Shown here one piece after another: positions 7,528 to 16,870 of a DNA stretch of 39,382 nucleotides. The translations under genes were made by a program, and so were the position numbers. A model generated the notes under the pieces. The model was not told the origin of the DNA. It did not search any database and saw nothing but the letters and a program-made list of their open reading frames with translations. The number at the start of each line of letters is the position of its first letter. Within the stretch, counting starts at the first letter, position 1. Source of the stretch: Bacteroidia bacterium (GTDB taxonomy: Bacteria; Bacteroidota; Bacteroidia; Bacteroidales; Azobacteroidaceae); NCBI GenBank assembly GCA_025996865.1, contig BNTV01000035.1, positions 1 to 39,382 on the forward strand, read 5' to 3'.

Positions 7528-9215
7528 TCTTTCTTTCCGGCAGATTCAGTCCATGCTTCCGGTACCAATTTCCAATGGCTGACGATTTCCGGTTTGAGCG
7601 CTTTTTCCGCTTTCATCCATTGCATCATGTAGTACCGCAAATCGACCGGAGTGGCCGTTTTTATCCTTGAAGTCAGTTGGTCGGGTGCAATTCCCGCTCC
7701 TTCGGTCAGATGACCGCCGCCGCCATTGCCGCGATACGAATTGATAGCTACCGTATATTTTGTGTTCAAATCGAACGTTTTGCCGTTTCGCATTTTTTTG
7801 TCGATTATAACCCGCTGACCGGCAGGCTTTGTCACATCAACCGTATAGGAAATTCCGGCAGCCGAATCAAAATTATAACTTGCATTCACAAACCGGTATT
7901 TGTTGGAAGACTGATTTTTCACAATCTGCAACAAATGATCCTCCGGCGACTGCATCTGATTGATCCAAATACCGTAAGAAAATTCTAAAAAATCCTGAAT
8001 TTCCCGACCGGTCAATGTCATCGTATATAAGAAATTTTCGTATTTATACAATTTGAACATATCAGAAACCAGAATATCTCCTTTATTTATCTGTGTATCA
8101 AAAGAAAGCGGAGCAGCAAAAGACACATCGGCTTTGGTCAAATCCAACTGAATCCGGTGAATGAGATCGACAAAAGCAGAAGGTCCGAAATAGGCGTCGC
8201 GCGAACTAAACGCATCCGTTGTAACGGCTATTTTCTCCGAAACGAATTTGGACACTTCGACGGAATCTTTCCGGAAAGTTTCCAGAAAATCCGGATCGGG
8301 TTCAAAAGCATTGACATCAATTAATTTACCCTCGCAACGTTTACTCCCTTTATCAATAGTGACTTCCACTTCGCTCAGAAAATTTCCGCCGGCGCCGGGA
8401 TTGATAATCACAACGGAATCTCCGGCCACATTGGCAATCTTTTTGTACAAAGGACGATGGTCATGTCCCAACAACACCACATCAAAACCGGGAACGGAAT
8501 ACGCCAAATCTTCGCCGCCACCTTCGTCCACTCCGGTAGCAACCATCCGGGATTCGGTACTCAAATGCAACAAGCCGACGATGACATCCGCTTTTTCCTG
8601 TTCTTTCAGATAAGGAATCCATTGTTTTGCAGTAGATTGTATATCTTTGTAATACATATCTTTCCACAGGTTTTTGGGCAACCACGCAGGAATTGCCGGC
8701 GTTATCATTCCCAAAACAGCTATTTTTATGCCGGAAACCTCATATATATAATAAGGTGAGAAATAACTTTTGTCCGAATTTTCACGAATGGCATTGGCAG
8801 CCAGCCAAGGAAAGTTGCAGGAACGCACAAACCTGTCATAGACAGCCGGTCCGGTTTCAATATCGTGATTCCCCATGGTAGCCGCTTTGTAGTTCATGAA
8901 ATTCATGAGGCGGGCAGCTAAATGAATGGAAGTTGTGTCGATAAAATTATAGTAATAAGCGGTGGGTTGTCCTTGGAGGATATCGCCGTTGTCGAACAAA
9001 AGTAAATTTCTGTTCCACTTTTCCCTTTCTTGTTTGACGTAGGTATATACGCGCGACAGACTGCCTTTGGCCGGATGGTTTTCGATAAAATCGTAGGGGA
9101 AAAAATTTCCGTGAATATCGCTGGTTTGCAGGATTTTGATTGTGATTGCTTCGCTGCGGACGGAAAAAGCGATACAAAAGAAAATTATTCCGATAAAAAG
9201 CAGTTCTTTTTTCAT
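7509..9215 (-). CDS. periplasmic 5'-nucleotidase / metallophosphatase (UshA-like)
   Basis: The protein has 568 residues. It starts with a signal peptide (residues 1 to about 23, FIGIIFFCIAFSVRSEA). A calcineurin-type metallophosphatase domain follows with the expected metal-binding blocks in order: TSDIHGN, DNGD, GNHDIETG, LLHLS and LLGHDH. A C-terminal 5'-nucleotidase domain (from about residue 350) binds the nucleotide. It should hydrolyse nucleoside monophosphates or 2',3'-cyclic nucleotides in the periplasm, salvaging nucleosides and phosphate. The exact substrate cannot be told from sequence. It converges on, and overlaps, the DUF4834-like gene. No lipobox is seen. Confidence 0.9.
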   Translation of the reverse strand: MKKELLFIGIIFFCIAFSVRSEAITIKILQTSDIHGNFFPYDFIENHPAKGSLSRVYTYVKQEREKWNRNLLLFDNGDILQGQPTAYYYNFIDTTSIHLAARLMNFMNYKAATMGNHDIETGPAVYDRFVRSCNFPWLAANAIRENSDKSYFSPYYIYEVSGIKIAVLGMITPAIPAWLPKNLWKDMYYKDIQSTAKQWIPYLKEQEKADVIVGLLHLSTESRMVATGVDEGGGEDLAYSVPGFDVVLLGHDHRPLYKKIANVAGDSVVIINPGAGGNFLSEVEVTIDKGSKRCEGKLIDVNAFEPDPDFLETFRKDSVEVSKFVSEKIAVTTDAFSSRDAYFGPSAFVDLIHRIQLDLTKADVSFAAPLSFDTQINKGDILVSDMFKLYKYENFLYTMTLTGREIQDFLEFSYGIWINQMQSPEDHLLQIVKNQSSNKYRFVNASYNFDSAAGISYTVDVTKPAGQRVIIDKKMRNGKTFDLNTKYTVAINSYRGNGGGGHLTEGAGIAPDQLTSRIKTATPVDLRYYMMQWMKAEKALKPEIVSHWKLVPEAWTESAGKKDYDLLF

Positions 9216-9301
9216 ACAATTACAATCATATTGCTATTTTGGTTTAGTTGTAGCTTGATTCAAGTTCATATCTATCTAATTCTTGGTTATATTTTTCTAT
9301 T

Positions 9302-9586
9302 TCAATTAATTGCTTTTTTATAATCAGACAATAAGTTTAACTTATCGGTTTTCATCGACACACTTCTCTTTCCGACCCTTGAATAAGCCGGAATAACTCT
9401 TCTATGATTCTCTGTTATTTCTTTTTCCGTATAATACCGACCATTACCATTTACCACCTCTTGCAAAGCGTTAGCATAATTTAAGAGTCGTTTTATTTTT
9501 GAAATAGAAGATCTTAACCTTTTTTTAGACGATCTAAATCTCAAATTTCCCCTGTTTTGATTTTGTATTACAACTTTTCCACTCAT
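9302..9586 (-). CDS. small basic hypothetical protein (94 residues)
   Basis: The protein is strongly basic and has no signal peptide or membrane segment. It starts MSGKVVIQNQNRGNLRFRSS, followed by KKRLRSSISKIKRLL and VVNGNGRYYTEKEITENHRRV. A very good promoter box (TATCTTTG at 9614-9621, minus strand) lies 27 nt before its ATG, the same spacing as at hisS, which supports a real gene. I do not recognise the family. The charge suggests nucleic-acid binding, but that is only a guess. Confidence 0.55.
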   Translation of the reverse strand: MSGKVVIQNQNRGNLRFRSSKKRLRSSISKIKRLLNYANALQEVVNGNGRYYTEKEITENHRRVIPAYSRVGKRSVSMKTDKLNLLSDYKKAIN

Positions 9587-9613
9587 CGCTATTATTTTTT
9601 TAGTTACTGTTTA

Positions 9614-9621
9614 CAAAGATA
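9614..9621 (-). promoter_or_regulatory. promoter -7 box for the 94-residue gene
   Basis: TATCTTTG (followed by T) on the minus strand, 27 nt before the ATG at 9586. Confidence 0.65.
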
Positions 9622-9778
9622 CGAAAAATTCTTTTTCATTCCCCTTGTTTGGGCGAAATATTAAATCAAGGTGCGGTAAAAAACGCAGGAAGGCGCTCTC
9701 TGTTCTACCGGTAAATTTTCATCCTTAAAATAACTCGGATATTACCCATCAGCGATTCATATTGCTCGTTTAAGGATT

Positions 9779-10363
9779 TCATTTCCCACCTCTAATTAGC
9801 GAAATAAACTCCTCCCGCGTTTTAGCCTGATTAAAAACCCCCGTAAAATCAGAAGTCGTCGTGACGGAATTTTGTTTTTCAACACCCCGCATCTGCATAC
9901 AAAGATGTTGCGCCTCAATAACCACCATAACTCCAAGCGGATTCAAAGTTTTCTGAATGCAATCTTTAATCTGGGTAGTCATCCGTTCCTGAATTTGCAA
10001 ACGACGGGCGAAAACATCCACAATCCGCGGAATTTTACTCAATCCGATAACGGATTTGTTGGGAATATAGGCTACATGCGCTTTCCCGAAAAAGGGCAAA
10101 ATATGATGTTCACACATTGAAAAGAAATCAATGTCCTTTACAATGACCATTTGTTTATAGTCCTCCATAAAAACAGCCGAAGATAAAATCCCGGCCGGAT
10201 TTTGTTCATAACCTTTAGTCAGGAACATCAAGGCTTTAGCTACTCGTTCGGGCGTTTTAAGCAAGCCTTCCCGCGTAATGTCTTCACCCAATAATTCTAA
10301 TATCTTACTGTAATGAAAAGCAATTTCCTCTTTCTTTTTAATTGTTTCGGGCGTCCAATCCAT
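9779..10363 (-). CDS. folE: GTP cyclohydrolase I
   Basis: The protein has 194 residues. It shows [13 protein letters not shown] (35-47), the zinc-site segment [13 protein letters not shown] with C84 and H87, [18 protein letters not shown], and the third zinc ligand C155 in [11 protein letters not shown]. It converts GTP to dihydroneopterin triphosphate, the first step of folate or queuosine-precursor synthesis. It begins 8 nt after the SPOR-protein stop and ends the DoxX-tpiA-SPOR-folE run, so it is probably transcribed from the DoxX promoter. Confidence 0.96.
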   Translation of the reverse strand: MDWTPETIKKKEEIAFHYSKILELLGEDITREGLLKTPERVAKALMFLTKGYEQNPAGILSSAVFMEDYKQMVIVKDIDFFSMCEHHILPFFGKAHVAYIPNKSVIGLSKIPRIVDVFARRLQIQERMTTQIKDCIQKTLNPLGVMVVIEAQHLCMQMRGVEKQNSVTTTSDFTGVFNQAKTREEFISLIRGGK

Positions 10364-10371
10364 AAATGATT

Positions 10372-10866
10372 TTATTTTTGTACCGGTAGATTGATCCTGC
10401 TGGGAATAATGTACATTTCCTTTCCAAACTCCGGTAAAGAATTTCGAATGGTTTCTTCAAAAACAACGGCTTCTTCCCTTGTCCGGAAATCGCCAACAAG
10501 CACTTTCCAGTTCGGAGCATTGTATCTGACATAAGTTCCTATATCGGGAAAAGTTTCATTAAACAAACCTTCTATGCGAATAGCTTCATTTTTTGCTTTT
10601 GTCGAATTGTCCATATATATCTGTATCCGATAACCGACGAATCTTGCGGCGGAATTTTCATCTCCCGGTACCGGCTCGGAAGGACGCGAAGAAGCCGTCG
10701 GCGTTCCCAATAACTCGGTAATTTTCGGATCGCATACAATACGAACCGTACCTTCTCCATCCTTTGAAGTTTCCAAATCGCTAATGATGTTTTGTGCTTC
10801 CACTTTCAAACCCATCACAGAAAAACAACAGAAAAACGCAATCCCCCAAAAAAACTTGCTTCTCAT
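10372..10866 (-). CDS. exported SPOR-domain protein
   Basis: The protein has 164 residues. A signal peptide covers residues 1 to about 24 ([20 protein letters not shown]). The C-terminal half ([23 protein letters not shown], then [16 protein letters not shown]) has the beta-alpha-beta repeat pattern of SPOR domains, which bind denuded peptidoglycan. It probably sits in the periplasm or the inner leaflet of the outer membrane. It lies between tpiA and folE, a placement I recall as conserved in Bacteroidales, so it is a reliable real gene. Its specific role is unknown. Confidence 0.85.
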   Translation of the reverse strand: MRSKFFWGIAFFCCFSVMGLKVEAQNIISDLETSKDGEGTVRIVCDPKITELLGTPTASSRPSEPVPGDENSAARFVGYRIQIYMDNSTKAKNEAIRIEGLFNETFPDIGTYVRYNAPNWKVLVGDFRTREEAVVFEETIRNSLPEFGKEMYIIPSRINLPVQK

Positions 10867-10925
10867 AAATTACATTTATTAAAATAACAGGGTTGTCTGA
10901 CGAAGACAACCACTGTATGGAATAA

Positions 10926-11675
10926 TTAAAACGCTTCGATGATCGGCAAAAATTTATCGACTCCAAGTGAAGCGCCGCCAATCAAACCGCCATCAACATC
11001 CGGATTGGAGAACAAATCTTTAGCATTACTTGCATTTGCACTACCGCCATAAAGGATAGAGGTATTGTCTGCAATTTCTTTTCCATATTTGCCGGTTATG
11101 GTTTTACGGATAAAAGCATGCATTTCCTGAGCTTGTTCCGAAGTAGCTGTTTTACCTGTGCCAATCGCCCAAACCGGTTCGTATGCCAAAACAATTTTTC
11201 CGAAATCGGCAGGCGAAAGATCAAATAAAGATTCTCTGATTTGGGTTTCAACCACTTGCTCCTGTATTCCGGCTTCTCTTTCCGGCAAAACTTCACCAAT
11301 GCAGAAGATCGGCGTCAGATCATTAGCCAAAGCCAACAACACTTTTTCTTTCAGAATCGCATTGGTTTCACCGTAATAAGCCCGGCGTTCGGAGTGACCG
11401 ATGATCACATATTGCGCACCCGTCGAAGCGACCATTGCCGCCGAAACTTCACCCGTATATGCACCCGAAACTTTATCGGCGCAATTCTGAGCGCCCAATC
11501 CGATGGTGTCAATTTCTTTCAAAATAGATGCCAAATGAATGAAAGGCGTGCATATAACTACTTCACATTGAAGCGTTTTACCTTTCAAAGTTTTCTGTAA
11601 ATCTTTTGCTAAATCAAGCCCTTCTTGCAGGCTGTTATTCATTTTCCAATTTCCTGCTACAATATTTTTTCTCAT
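10926..11675 (-). CDS. tpiA: triosephosphate isomerase
   Basis: The protein has 249 residues, the standard length. Catalytic residues are visible: K11 in GNWKMN, H94 in IIGHSERR and E166 in [14 protein letters not shown]. Loop motifs YGGSANASN and GGASLG complete the phosphate site. It interconverts dihydroxyacetone phosphate and glyceraldehyde 3-phosphate in glycolysis. It lies 81 nt downstream of the DoxX gene on the same strand. Confidence 0.97.
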   Translation of the reverse strand: MRKNIVAGNWKMNNSLQEGLDLAKDLQKTLKGKTLQCEVVICTPFIHLASILKEIDTIGLGAQNCADKVSGAYTGEVSAAMVASTGAQYVIIGHSERRAYYGETNAILKEKVLLALANDLTPIFCIGEVLPEREAGIQEQVVETQIRESLFDLSPADFGKIVLAYEPVWAIGTGKTATSEQAQEMHAFIRKTITGKYGKEIADNTSILYGGSANASNAKDLFSNPDVDGGLIGGASLGVDKFLPIIEAF

Positions 11676-11756
11676 TTTTTATTTATTTGTTTATAAAACT
11701 ATTATTCTACTAATTACACACCGCCGCCATTGCAAGCGTCAGGCGAAACAATCCAT

Positions 11757-13043
11757 TTATTTTGTGCGAATTCTTCTCTTTCTATGCTTATTTTGTTTCC
11801 TGTAAACAAGGCAATCAAAAAGAAACAGTATCAAAAGCGGAATTACTAAAATAAGTGAAATGACAATCATATTTCTCACATTGTGATTTTCCGGAATTTT
11901 ACCTGTATCACTGTCATCCAATGAAGTATCCGATTCCGACAGATTGGGTAAAGCCATATTCGGCCATTTATTGATAACCGTTCCGTTTTTAAGCAACAAC
12001 AATCCCGGATTGGAACGGATAATTGTTTTCAAAGCAATATCATCCATCGTGCAGAAAGGATATTCCGCTCCGGTATTTTTAGTCCATTCCTTGACTTCAA
12101 TAGGAAGGGAAGACGTCAAAGCATAAAATTTATATCCGAATTTTTTGGAATAATCATAGATATCGTTGATTTTTTCCACATTGTTATCGGCCGCTTTCTC
12201 CAATTTATGGGCAATAAGCAGGAATGTGTAATTCGAATCGGTTAACACATCGTCTGTAATATCATCACCTTCTCCCATGGTAATGGAGAAATCATGAATC
12301 GGAGGTTCATAACCCTTTTTGACGGTAACGGTTTTCGAATTAACGAAAACCCAGGTTGAATCATCTTTCGGATAATCATTAATTGTAAATTCACGGTGCA
12401 CCCCATTTTTCGAATAAATCAATTTCGTATCAAACACCGGCTGTTCCGCATCTTCCGGAATTTCCATCAACGCAGGTAAATGTGCGCCAACTTTATACGG
12501 TCTGAAATCGAGAACAGGCAAATAGAAAAAGCAATACAACGCTACGCCTGAAATAAACACATACACCCAAAATACGATTAACGAATCGCACTTTTTAGTA
12601 AACAACGGCGTTATTAATTTATACCTCATAAACAGGCAAATAGCCATTAGCAACAATGGAAGATTTTTGAAAAATGTCTGCCAGTTAGTCAGCACCAAAG
12701 CATCACCGAAACAACCGCAATCCGTCACGGGATTCTTAATCGCAAGATAAAGCGTTAAGGGCGTCATGATAATCATAATAATCAACGCCAGAATGGTGTT
12801 CGTTCTTCTATAAACGCCTAACAATATACAAACGCCAATACCAAATTCAACGGCAATCTGAATATAGGCAAAAGGCAAAGCCATAAAATCCCAAAAGCTG
12901 AGATCAAATGCTTCCAAATATTCCCTGATTTTGTAAATGCTTCCCCACGGATCAACTGCTTTAACAAAGCCTGAAAAAACAAATACCGCCCCTAAAATAA
13001 TCCTGCTAATTTCTACGATAATTTTTTTAAATGTCAGTCCCAT
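11757..13043 (-). CDS. DoxX-family membrane protein with periplasmic thioredoxin-like region
   Basis: The protein has 428 residues. The N-terminal third holds about four transmembrane helices of DoxX type (ISRIILGAVFVFSGFVKAVDPWGS), followed by DCGCFGDALVLTNWQTFFKN, a Cys-containing loop typical of the Bacteroidota version. A further helix is near residue 165. Residues about 190-380 are soluble and contain stretches reminiscent of a thioredoxin fold (LLIAHKLEKA, FYALTSSLP, GLLLLKNGTVINKWPN), but no CxxC. A last helix is near 395-415 with a basic tail. The role may be in redox or quinone-linked membrane chemistry; this is not proven. It leads the run with tpiA. Confidence 0.82.
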   Translation of the reverse strand: MGLTFKKIIVEISRIILGAVFVFSGFVKAVDPWGSIYKIREYLEAFDLSFWDFMALPFAYIQIAVEFGIGVCILLGVYRRTNTILALIIMIIMTPLTLYLAIKNPVTDCGCFGDALVLTNWQTFFKNLPLLLMAICLFMRYKLITPLFTKKCDSLIVFWVYVFISGVALYCFFYLPVLDFRPYKVGAHLPALMEIPEDAEQPVFDTKLIYSKNGVHREFTINDYPKDDSTWVFVNSKTVTVKKGYEPPIHDFSITMGEGDDITDDVLTDSNYTFLLIAHKLEKAADNNVEKINDIYDYSKKFGYKFYALTSSLPIEVKEWTKNTGAEYPFCTMDDIALKTIIRSNPGLLLLKNGTVINKWPNMALPNLSESDTSLDDSDTGKIPENHNVRNMIVISLILVIPLLILFLFDCLVYRKQNKHRKRRIRTK

Positions 13044-13172
13044 GATTTATTATATTAGCAAACAATGCACTACAATGCACCGTAATCTTTCAATTTTCCC
13101 CGAAAAGACTACGGCGCGTCGTTATTACTTGTTCAAACTGTTCTTTTGTGTCCATTGCGCACGTTTAAATTA

Positions 13173-13180
13173 CAAAATTA
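13173..13180 (-). promoter_or_regulatory. promoter -7 box for the DoxX-tpiA-SPOR-folE run
   Basis: TAATTTTG on the minus strand fits TAnnTTTG. It lies about 130 nt before the DoxX ATG, leaving a long untranslated leader in which I see no riboswitch. Confidence 0.4.
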
Positions 13181-13267
13181 CATGATTTTCTCCAGAAAAA
13201 CAAATGCGTAAATAAAAATCGGCCACTATGCCCAACCAGGCAATACCATAAATATACCTTAATTTTA

Positions 13268-14110
13268 TTATAATTTTTCTTCAACTTTGTAAAGATAAAA
13301 CCAAAAATAATTCATAAACGTCTTCCAATAAACAGAATTCTTTATTGTAGTTTTATCCGATGTGGTTATCATGCTAATATCCATATCATCAACTATATCA
13401 TTTCTTAAATCTTCATCTTTGCTTGCATTAATGACATCAAGTGGCGTATATTTAGATGGTAAATTTAACCAACACCTTCGAAATAACTGAAGGGTTTGGT
13501 GTTCCAGGTTCAAAAATTTAATCGTTTGATCATATTTTGGATCACATATAATTATCCCCTTAAAATCATATTTAATATCTGTTCTAACAGTTTTTACATA
13601 GAAAAGCGGTTCTATATCTTTATTCCCTCTTGCATTATTACAACACTTGCTTTTCCCTTGATCCGGGATCTCTCCATTGCAGGATACAACAAGATTCTCG
13701 TATGCCAAAATATGTGGAAAAGGCGGCATGTTAAGTTTAATTGAACTCATTTTACTTTCGTCCCAGAAAAATACACTCTTTCTGATTTCTCCATACAAAC
13801 TATATTTATTATAATCCAATGAATTTTTAGATTTATTCGGGATAATATGTTCTAATGTTGTTTCATTTTTTATTATCAGTCTCTCATCTTTTAAGATTTT
13901 CGCCTCTTTTAAGATGTGTTTCATACAATAACAACAATAATATTCTTGCTCTTCCAATAGCCACTTTGTCAGTTTTTCATTATTGAAATTTTCATAAGCT
14001 AAATTCACATAACAATTTTCAGATTGTTGCCATTGTCCTTGAATAAAAGAATCTAACAAGGTATAAGCTCTATCCTTAAACTTTACGTTAGTTTTATCAA
14101 TATATTGCAT
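13268..14110 (-). CDS. ptuB: HNH endonuclease, PtuB-like (Septu defence system)
   Basis: The protein has 280 residues. It has the layout of the HNH family found in Septu and retron-linked nucleases: a Cys pair in YYCCYCMKHI (residues 57-66), the HNH core LEHIIP (86-91, H88), the segment ENLVVSCNG (138-146) and the Cys/Asn block KCCNNARGN (155-163). In characterised Septu systems PtuB is the nuclease effector held by the PtuA ATPase. It starts 8 nt after the ATPase stop and shares its promoter. It is AT-rich compared with the flanking housekeeping genes, as expected for transferred defence genes. No reverse transcriptase lies nearby, so a retron is unlikely. Confidence 0.75.
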   Translation of the reverse strand: MQYIDKTNVKFKDRAYTLLDSFIQGQWQQSENCYVNLAYENFNNEKLTKWLLEEQEYYCCYCMKHILKEAKILKDERLIIKNETTLEHIIPNKSKNSLDYNKYSLYGEIRKSVFFWDESKMSSIKLNMPPFPHILAYENLVVSCNGEIPDQGKSKCCNNARGNKDIEPLFYVKTVRTDIKYDFKGIIICDPKYDQTIKFLNLEHQTLQLFRRCWLNLPSKYTPLDVINASKDEDLRNDIVDDMDISMITTSDKTTIKNSVYWKTFMNYFWFYLYKVEEKL

Positions 14111-14118
14111 GGAATATT

Positions 14119-15621
14119 CTATCTAAAAGAGGAAATAATTTCGTCGATATCTCGTTTTCCTCCGACAAGTTTACCTAACTCGGACTTTATAGTCATTGCC
14201 TGTTCTGATTCATTCCTTTTTTCTAACCGGATATATGCTTCAGCCAAATATTTCACATCGCTGTTGCGTGGGGGCGTGTCCATGAAATCTAATAAACTGG
14301 ACTCATAACCAATTCCAAATATATTAGGTAGTTTTCCATTCGTATATTTACCATTGATATTTTCCAAACGTATAATTGAATTGCGTCCGTCCTGCTCTTT
14401 CAAATTGGAAATAACAAGATTTGAATGAGTTGTAACAATGAATTGAATATTGGGAAACGTAGTTTGAAATCGCTCAATAACTTCTTGCTCTAAAGAAGGA
14501 TGTAAGTGCAAATCAATTTCATCAATTACAACAATCCCTGAAACTTCTGTTGCTTTTTTTAATAGGTTCGGAAGAATCCTATTTTCTTTTAACTGCAAAA
14601 TGTATGCCCTATACGCAATATCAAAAACAATAGAAAAAAGTCTTTTATAACCGGCAGGCAAGTTTTGAAATAAAACAGCCCGACCATCTTCAAATCTAAC
14701 AGTAAGATAATTATCTTGCAATCTTGTTGAAACTTCTAATCCTTTAATTTTAAATTGTTCAAGAGAAGATGTTATTGTCGATATGGGTTCTGAAAACTTA
14801 ACAAGAAAATTTGTTATTATTTCCCTCTCGCTTTCTAAATTAATTAATTCCCATCTGAGTTTTGCTTCTGTCGCTTTTTGAGGAAATTCTTTTATAAAAG
14901 AATCAATATCTTGCTTTGAAAAAATTGCATCTGCATTATCTTTTAATCCAATTGACCTTAAAAATTCATCGGTTTTATTTTTGTTTTCAATACCGATATA
15001 ATTCCGCAAGGCTAACTGTTTATTCCCTATTTCTTGCCAAAGGTTAATAAATCTTTGTTCCCATACTTCTGTGCAAGCAGATTCGGCACTCCATTGATGA
15101 TATCCAAAATTTTTAGGAATAGATTGTCCACTACTTAATATCCTTTCTGCATATTTGGATATAGACGATTTTAAGTGAGGATAAGAATCGGAATATATTG
15201 AGAGTATTGGAAAATGGTTTTGATTTTCAAACATTTGATATGCTTCCTTATATTTTGTTGAAAAAACGCGTCCCCCTGCACTTTCTTTGTATATTGCCCA
15301 TTGGGGCAGAGATATGTTCTTTAGTGTTGCCTTGCATTGTATCTCTATCGGATATTGATAATCCGCAATATTTTCATCAAAAAAAGCATCCATTGCTGTT
15401 GGCGATTCTACAGTTAATCCATCAGCGCTTGCTGCAAGTGGCGGATCGTTATCAGATAGCGTTTTAGCAAATACAAAACTCACGCCATGCCTTATTGCAT
15501 TTATAAGCGCTGTTTTTCCCGAGCCATTTATACCAATCAATACGTTAACTCCTTTTGTAAATTCAAATTCATACTCACTGAAACAGCGATAATTCTGAAT
15601 CTTAATTGTTTCTAATTTCAT
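14119..15621 (-). CDS. ptuA: AAA/SMC-like ATPase, PtuA-like (Septu defence system)
   Basis: The protein has 500 residues. It opens with the typical MKLETIKIQNYRCFSEYEFEF strand, then Walker A GINGSGKT (30-37). It has an ABC-type signature region NLPAGYKRLFSIVF (about 317-330), Walker B VVIDEIDLHLHP (about 362-373) and an H-loop FIVTTHSNLVIS (about 392-403). The architecture is that of single-chain, RecF/SMC-like AAA ATPases with an interrupted nucleotide-binding domain. There is no TOPRIM nuclease domain, which argues against an OLD or Gabija protein. With the HNH gene immediately downstream the best call is PtuA of a Septu-like system, probably sensing phage infection through nucleotide status. 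A generic ATPase-nuclease pair is the alternative. Confidence 0.78.
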   Translation of the reverse strand: MKLETIKIQNYRCFSEYEFEFTKGVNVLIGINGSGKTALINAIRHGVSFVFAKTLSDNDPPLAASADGLTVESPTAMDAFFDENIADYQYPIEIQCKATLKNISLPQWAIYKESAGGRVFSTKYKEAYQMFENQNHFPILSIYSDSYPHLKSSISKYAERILSSGQSIPKNFGYHQWSAESACTEVWEQRFINLWQEIGNKQLALRNYIGIENKNKTDEFLRSIGLKDNADAIFSKQDIDSFIKEFPQKATEAKLRWELINLESEREIITNFLVKFSEPISTITSSLEQFKIKGLEVSTRLQDNYLTVRFEDGRAVLFQNLPAGYKRLFSIVFDIAYRAYILQLKENRILPNLLKKATEVSGIVVIDEIDLHLHPSLEQEVIERFQTTFPNIQFIVTTHSNLVISNLKEQDGRNSIIRLENINGKYTNGKLPNIFGIGYESSLLDFMDTPPRNSDVKYLAEAYIRLEKRNESEQAMTIKSELGKLVGGKRDIDEIISSFR

Positions 15622-15646
15622 TCCACTGATAAATTTTAATATGAAA

Positions 15647-15654
15647 CAAATATA
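15647..15654 (-). promoter_or_regulatory. promoter -7 box of the Septu-like operon
   Basis: TATATTTG on the minus strand, 25 nt before the ATPase ATG, matches TAnnTTTG. It is the only promoter-like site for the two genes. Confidence 0.6.
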
Positions 15655-15738
15655 CAGTAAAATTTTGATGTACGCAAAACAATACTTATTAGCTAAATTT
15701 TTTAGGGTGCTGAAAAGTCAATATAATAAGGAATCACA

Positions 15739-15768
15739 CATAACGTCAGATGTCTTCTATGCGTTATG
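15739..15768. terminator. hairpin after the M23 peptidase gene
   Basis: CATAACG (15739-15745) pairs with CGTTATG (15762-15768) across a 16-nt loop. It lies 40 nt past the M23 stop and before the Septu promoter. No strong U-run follows, so terminator function is tentative. Confidence 0.3.
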
Positions 15769-15807
15769 CCGGTAAAAATAGAAAAATAATAAGCAGTTTT
15801 TACAGAA

Positions 15808-16839
15808 TTACGAACAACGCAACGATCTACCAATTTTCAACGTAGTACTTCTTTTAATCCCATTCAGCCGGCAAATCTGATCCACACTCACCCCGTATCG
15901 GCCGGCAATCTCGGATAAGGTATCTCCGCTTCTTACCTTATGATATTGAACCTGTCCCCCATCGGCCAAAGGAATAGACACAGTGCTTGATTTTTTCGGC
16001 TGGCTGTTTTTATTCGTTATAGCTGCATAGCGTTTAGTGTTTTTGGCCGGCAACGGTTTGTATTTTGTATAAAAATCAATATTAAAGTAGGAATTTCCGG
16101 AGCGGGATTTTTCAAAAACGTAATAGTCGTCGTATGTACAAAAATTATTGAAATCAATTATTTCCGAAGGATCAATGGCCTGGCCCAAAAAGCGAAATTC
16201 AAAGTGAAGGTGAGAACCGGTCGAACGGCCGGTGTTACCACCTAAAGCAATCGGTTGCCCGGCAAGCACGTTTTCATCAATATTGACTAAAGTCTTGGAT
16301 AAATGTCCATATACGGTTTCCAAACCATTGGGATGCCTGATTACTACATAGTTGCCATAACCCTTCCGTTCGTAACTACGCACCCTGATTTTTCCGTCGA
16401 AAGCGGCATAAACGGTATCGCCCGTCTGAAGTTTAAGGTCTGTTCCGTAATGAAATCTACGCCTGCGGGGACCATAAGGAGACGTTACTTTTCCAATAAT
16501 CGGCATAACAAAAGAAGAAACATTTACTTTGAAAGAATCCGGAACAAGCGTACTGGAATAGGCTTTTACAAATTCATTGTTCCATTCGCCTTCGTATAAA
16601 TCATCGGCAGGCAACTCATCTACATCTTCTTCGCTCAACTCAATCGCCAAAAGTACAGAATCCATAATTTGCATTTCGGCTTTTATATGTACTTTATCAG
16701 CAACTAATTTCAGTCGGTCGTTGATTTTCTTTATTTCATCGCTACTCAATTCATTTCTATTCACTTGCGACCATCCGTTTGTTGAAATAATCAAAAACAA
16801 AGCCCCTGTAATTGCTAATTTGTTAAATATTTTCTCCAT
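15808..16839 (-). CDS. exported M23-family peptidoglycan endopeptidase with C-terminal LysM
   Basis: The ATG at 16839 is preferred (343 residues) because it gives a direct signal peptide (MEKIFNKLAITGALFLIIS) and is preceded by AAGGA. An upstream in-frame start at 16884 would overlap ndk and add a basic tail. The LytM/M23 catalytic domain has the zinc motif HYGTD (H130, D134) and HLHFE (H210, H212) after the substrate-groove start SPYGPRRRRFHYG. A LysM domain at about 299-343 (VRSGDTLSEIAGRYGVSVDQI) binds peptidoglycan. The enzyme should cut cell-wall cross-links in the periplasm during growth or division. All metal ligands are present. It follows ndk on the same strand. Confidence 0.92.
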   Translation of the reverse strand: MEKIFNKLAITGALFLIISTNGWSQVNRNELSSDEIKKINDRLKLVADKVHIKAEMQIMDSVLLAIELSEEDVDELPADDLYEGEWNNEFVKAYSSTLVPDSFKVNVSSFVMPIIGKVTSPYGPRRRRFHYGTDLKLQTGDTVYAAFDGKIRVRSYERKGYGNYVVIRHPNGLETVYGHLSKTLVNIDENVLAGQPIALGGNTGRSTGSHLHFEFRFLGQAIDPSEIIDFNNFCTYDDYYVFEKSRSGNSYFNIDFYTKYKPLPAKNTKRYAAITNKNSQPKKSSTVSIPLADGGQVQYHKVRSGDTLSEIAGRYGVSVDQICRLNGIKRSTTLKIGRSLRCS

Positions 16840-16870
16840 TATCCTTCGTTTTCTTTTTTTGGCATGAATC

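Noticed and set aside
13268..15621. Retron or Gabija/OLD system
   Set aside because: No reverse transcriptase or structured ncRNA is evident nearby, and the ATPase has no TOPRIM domain.
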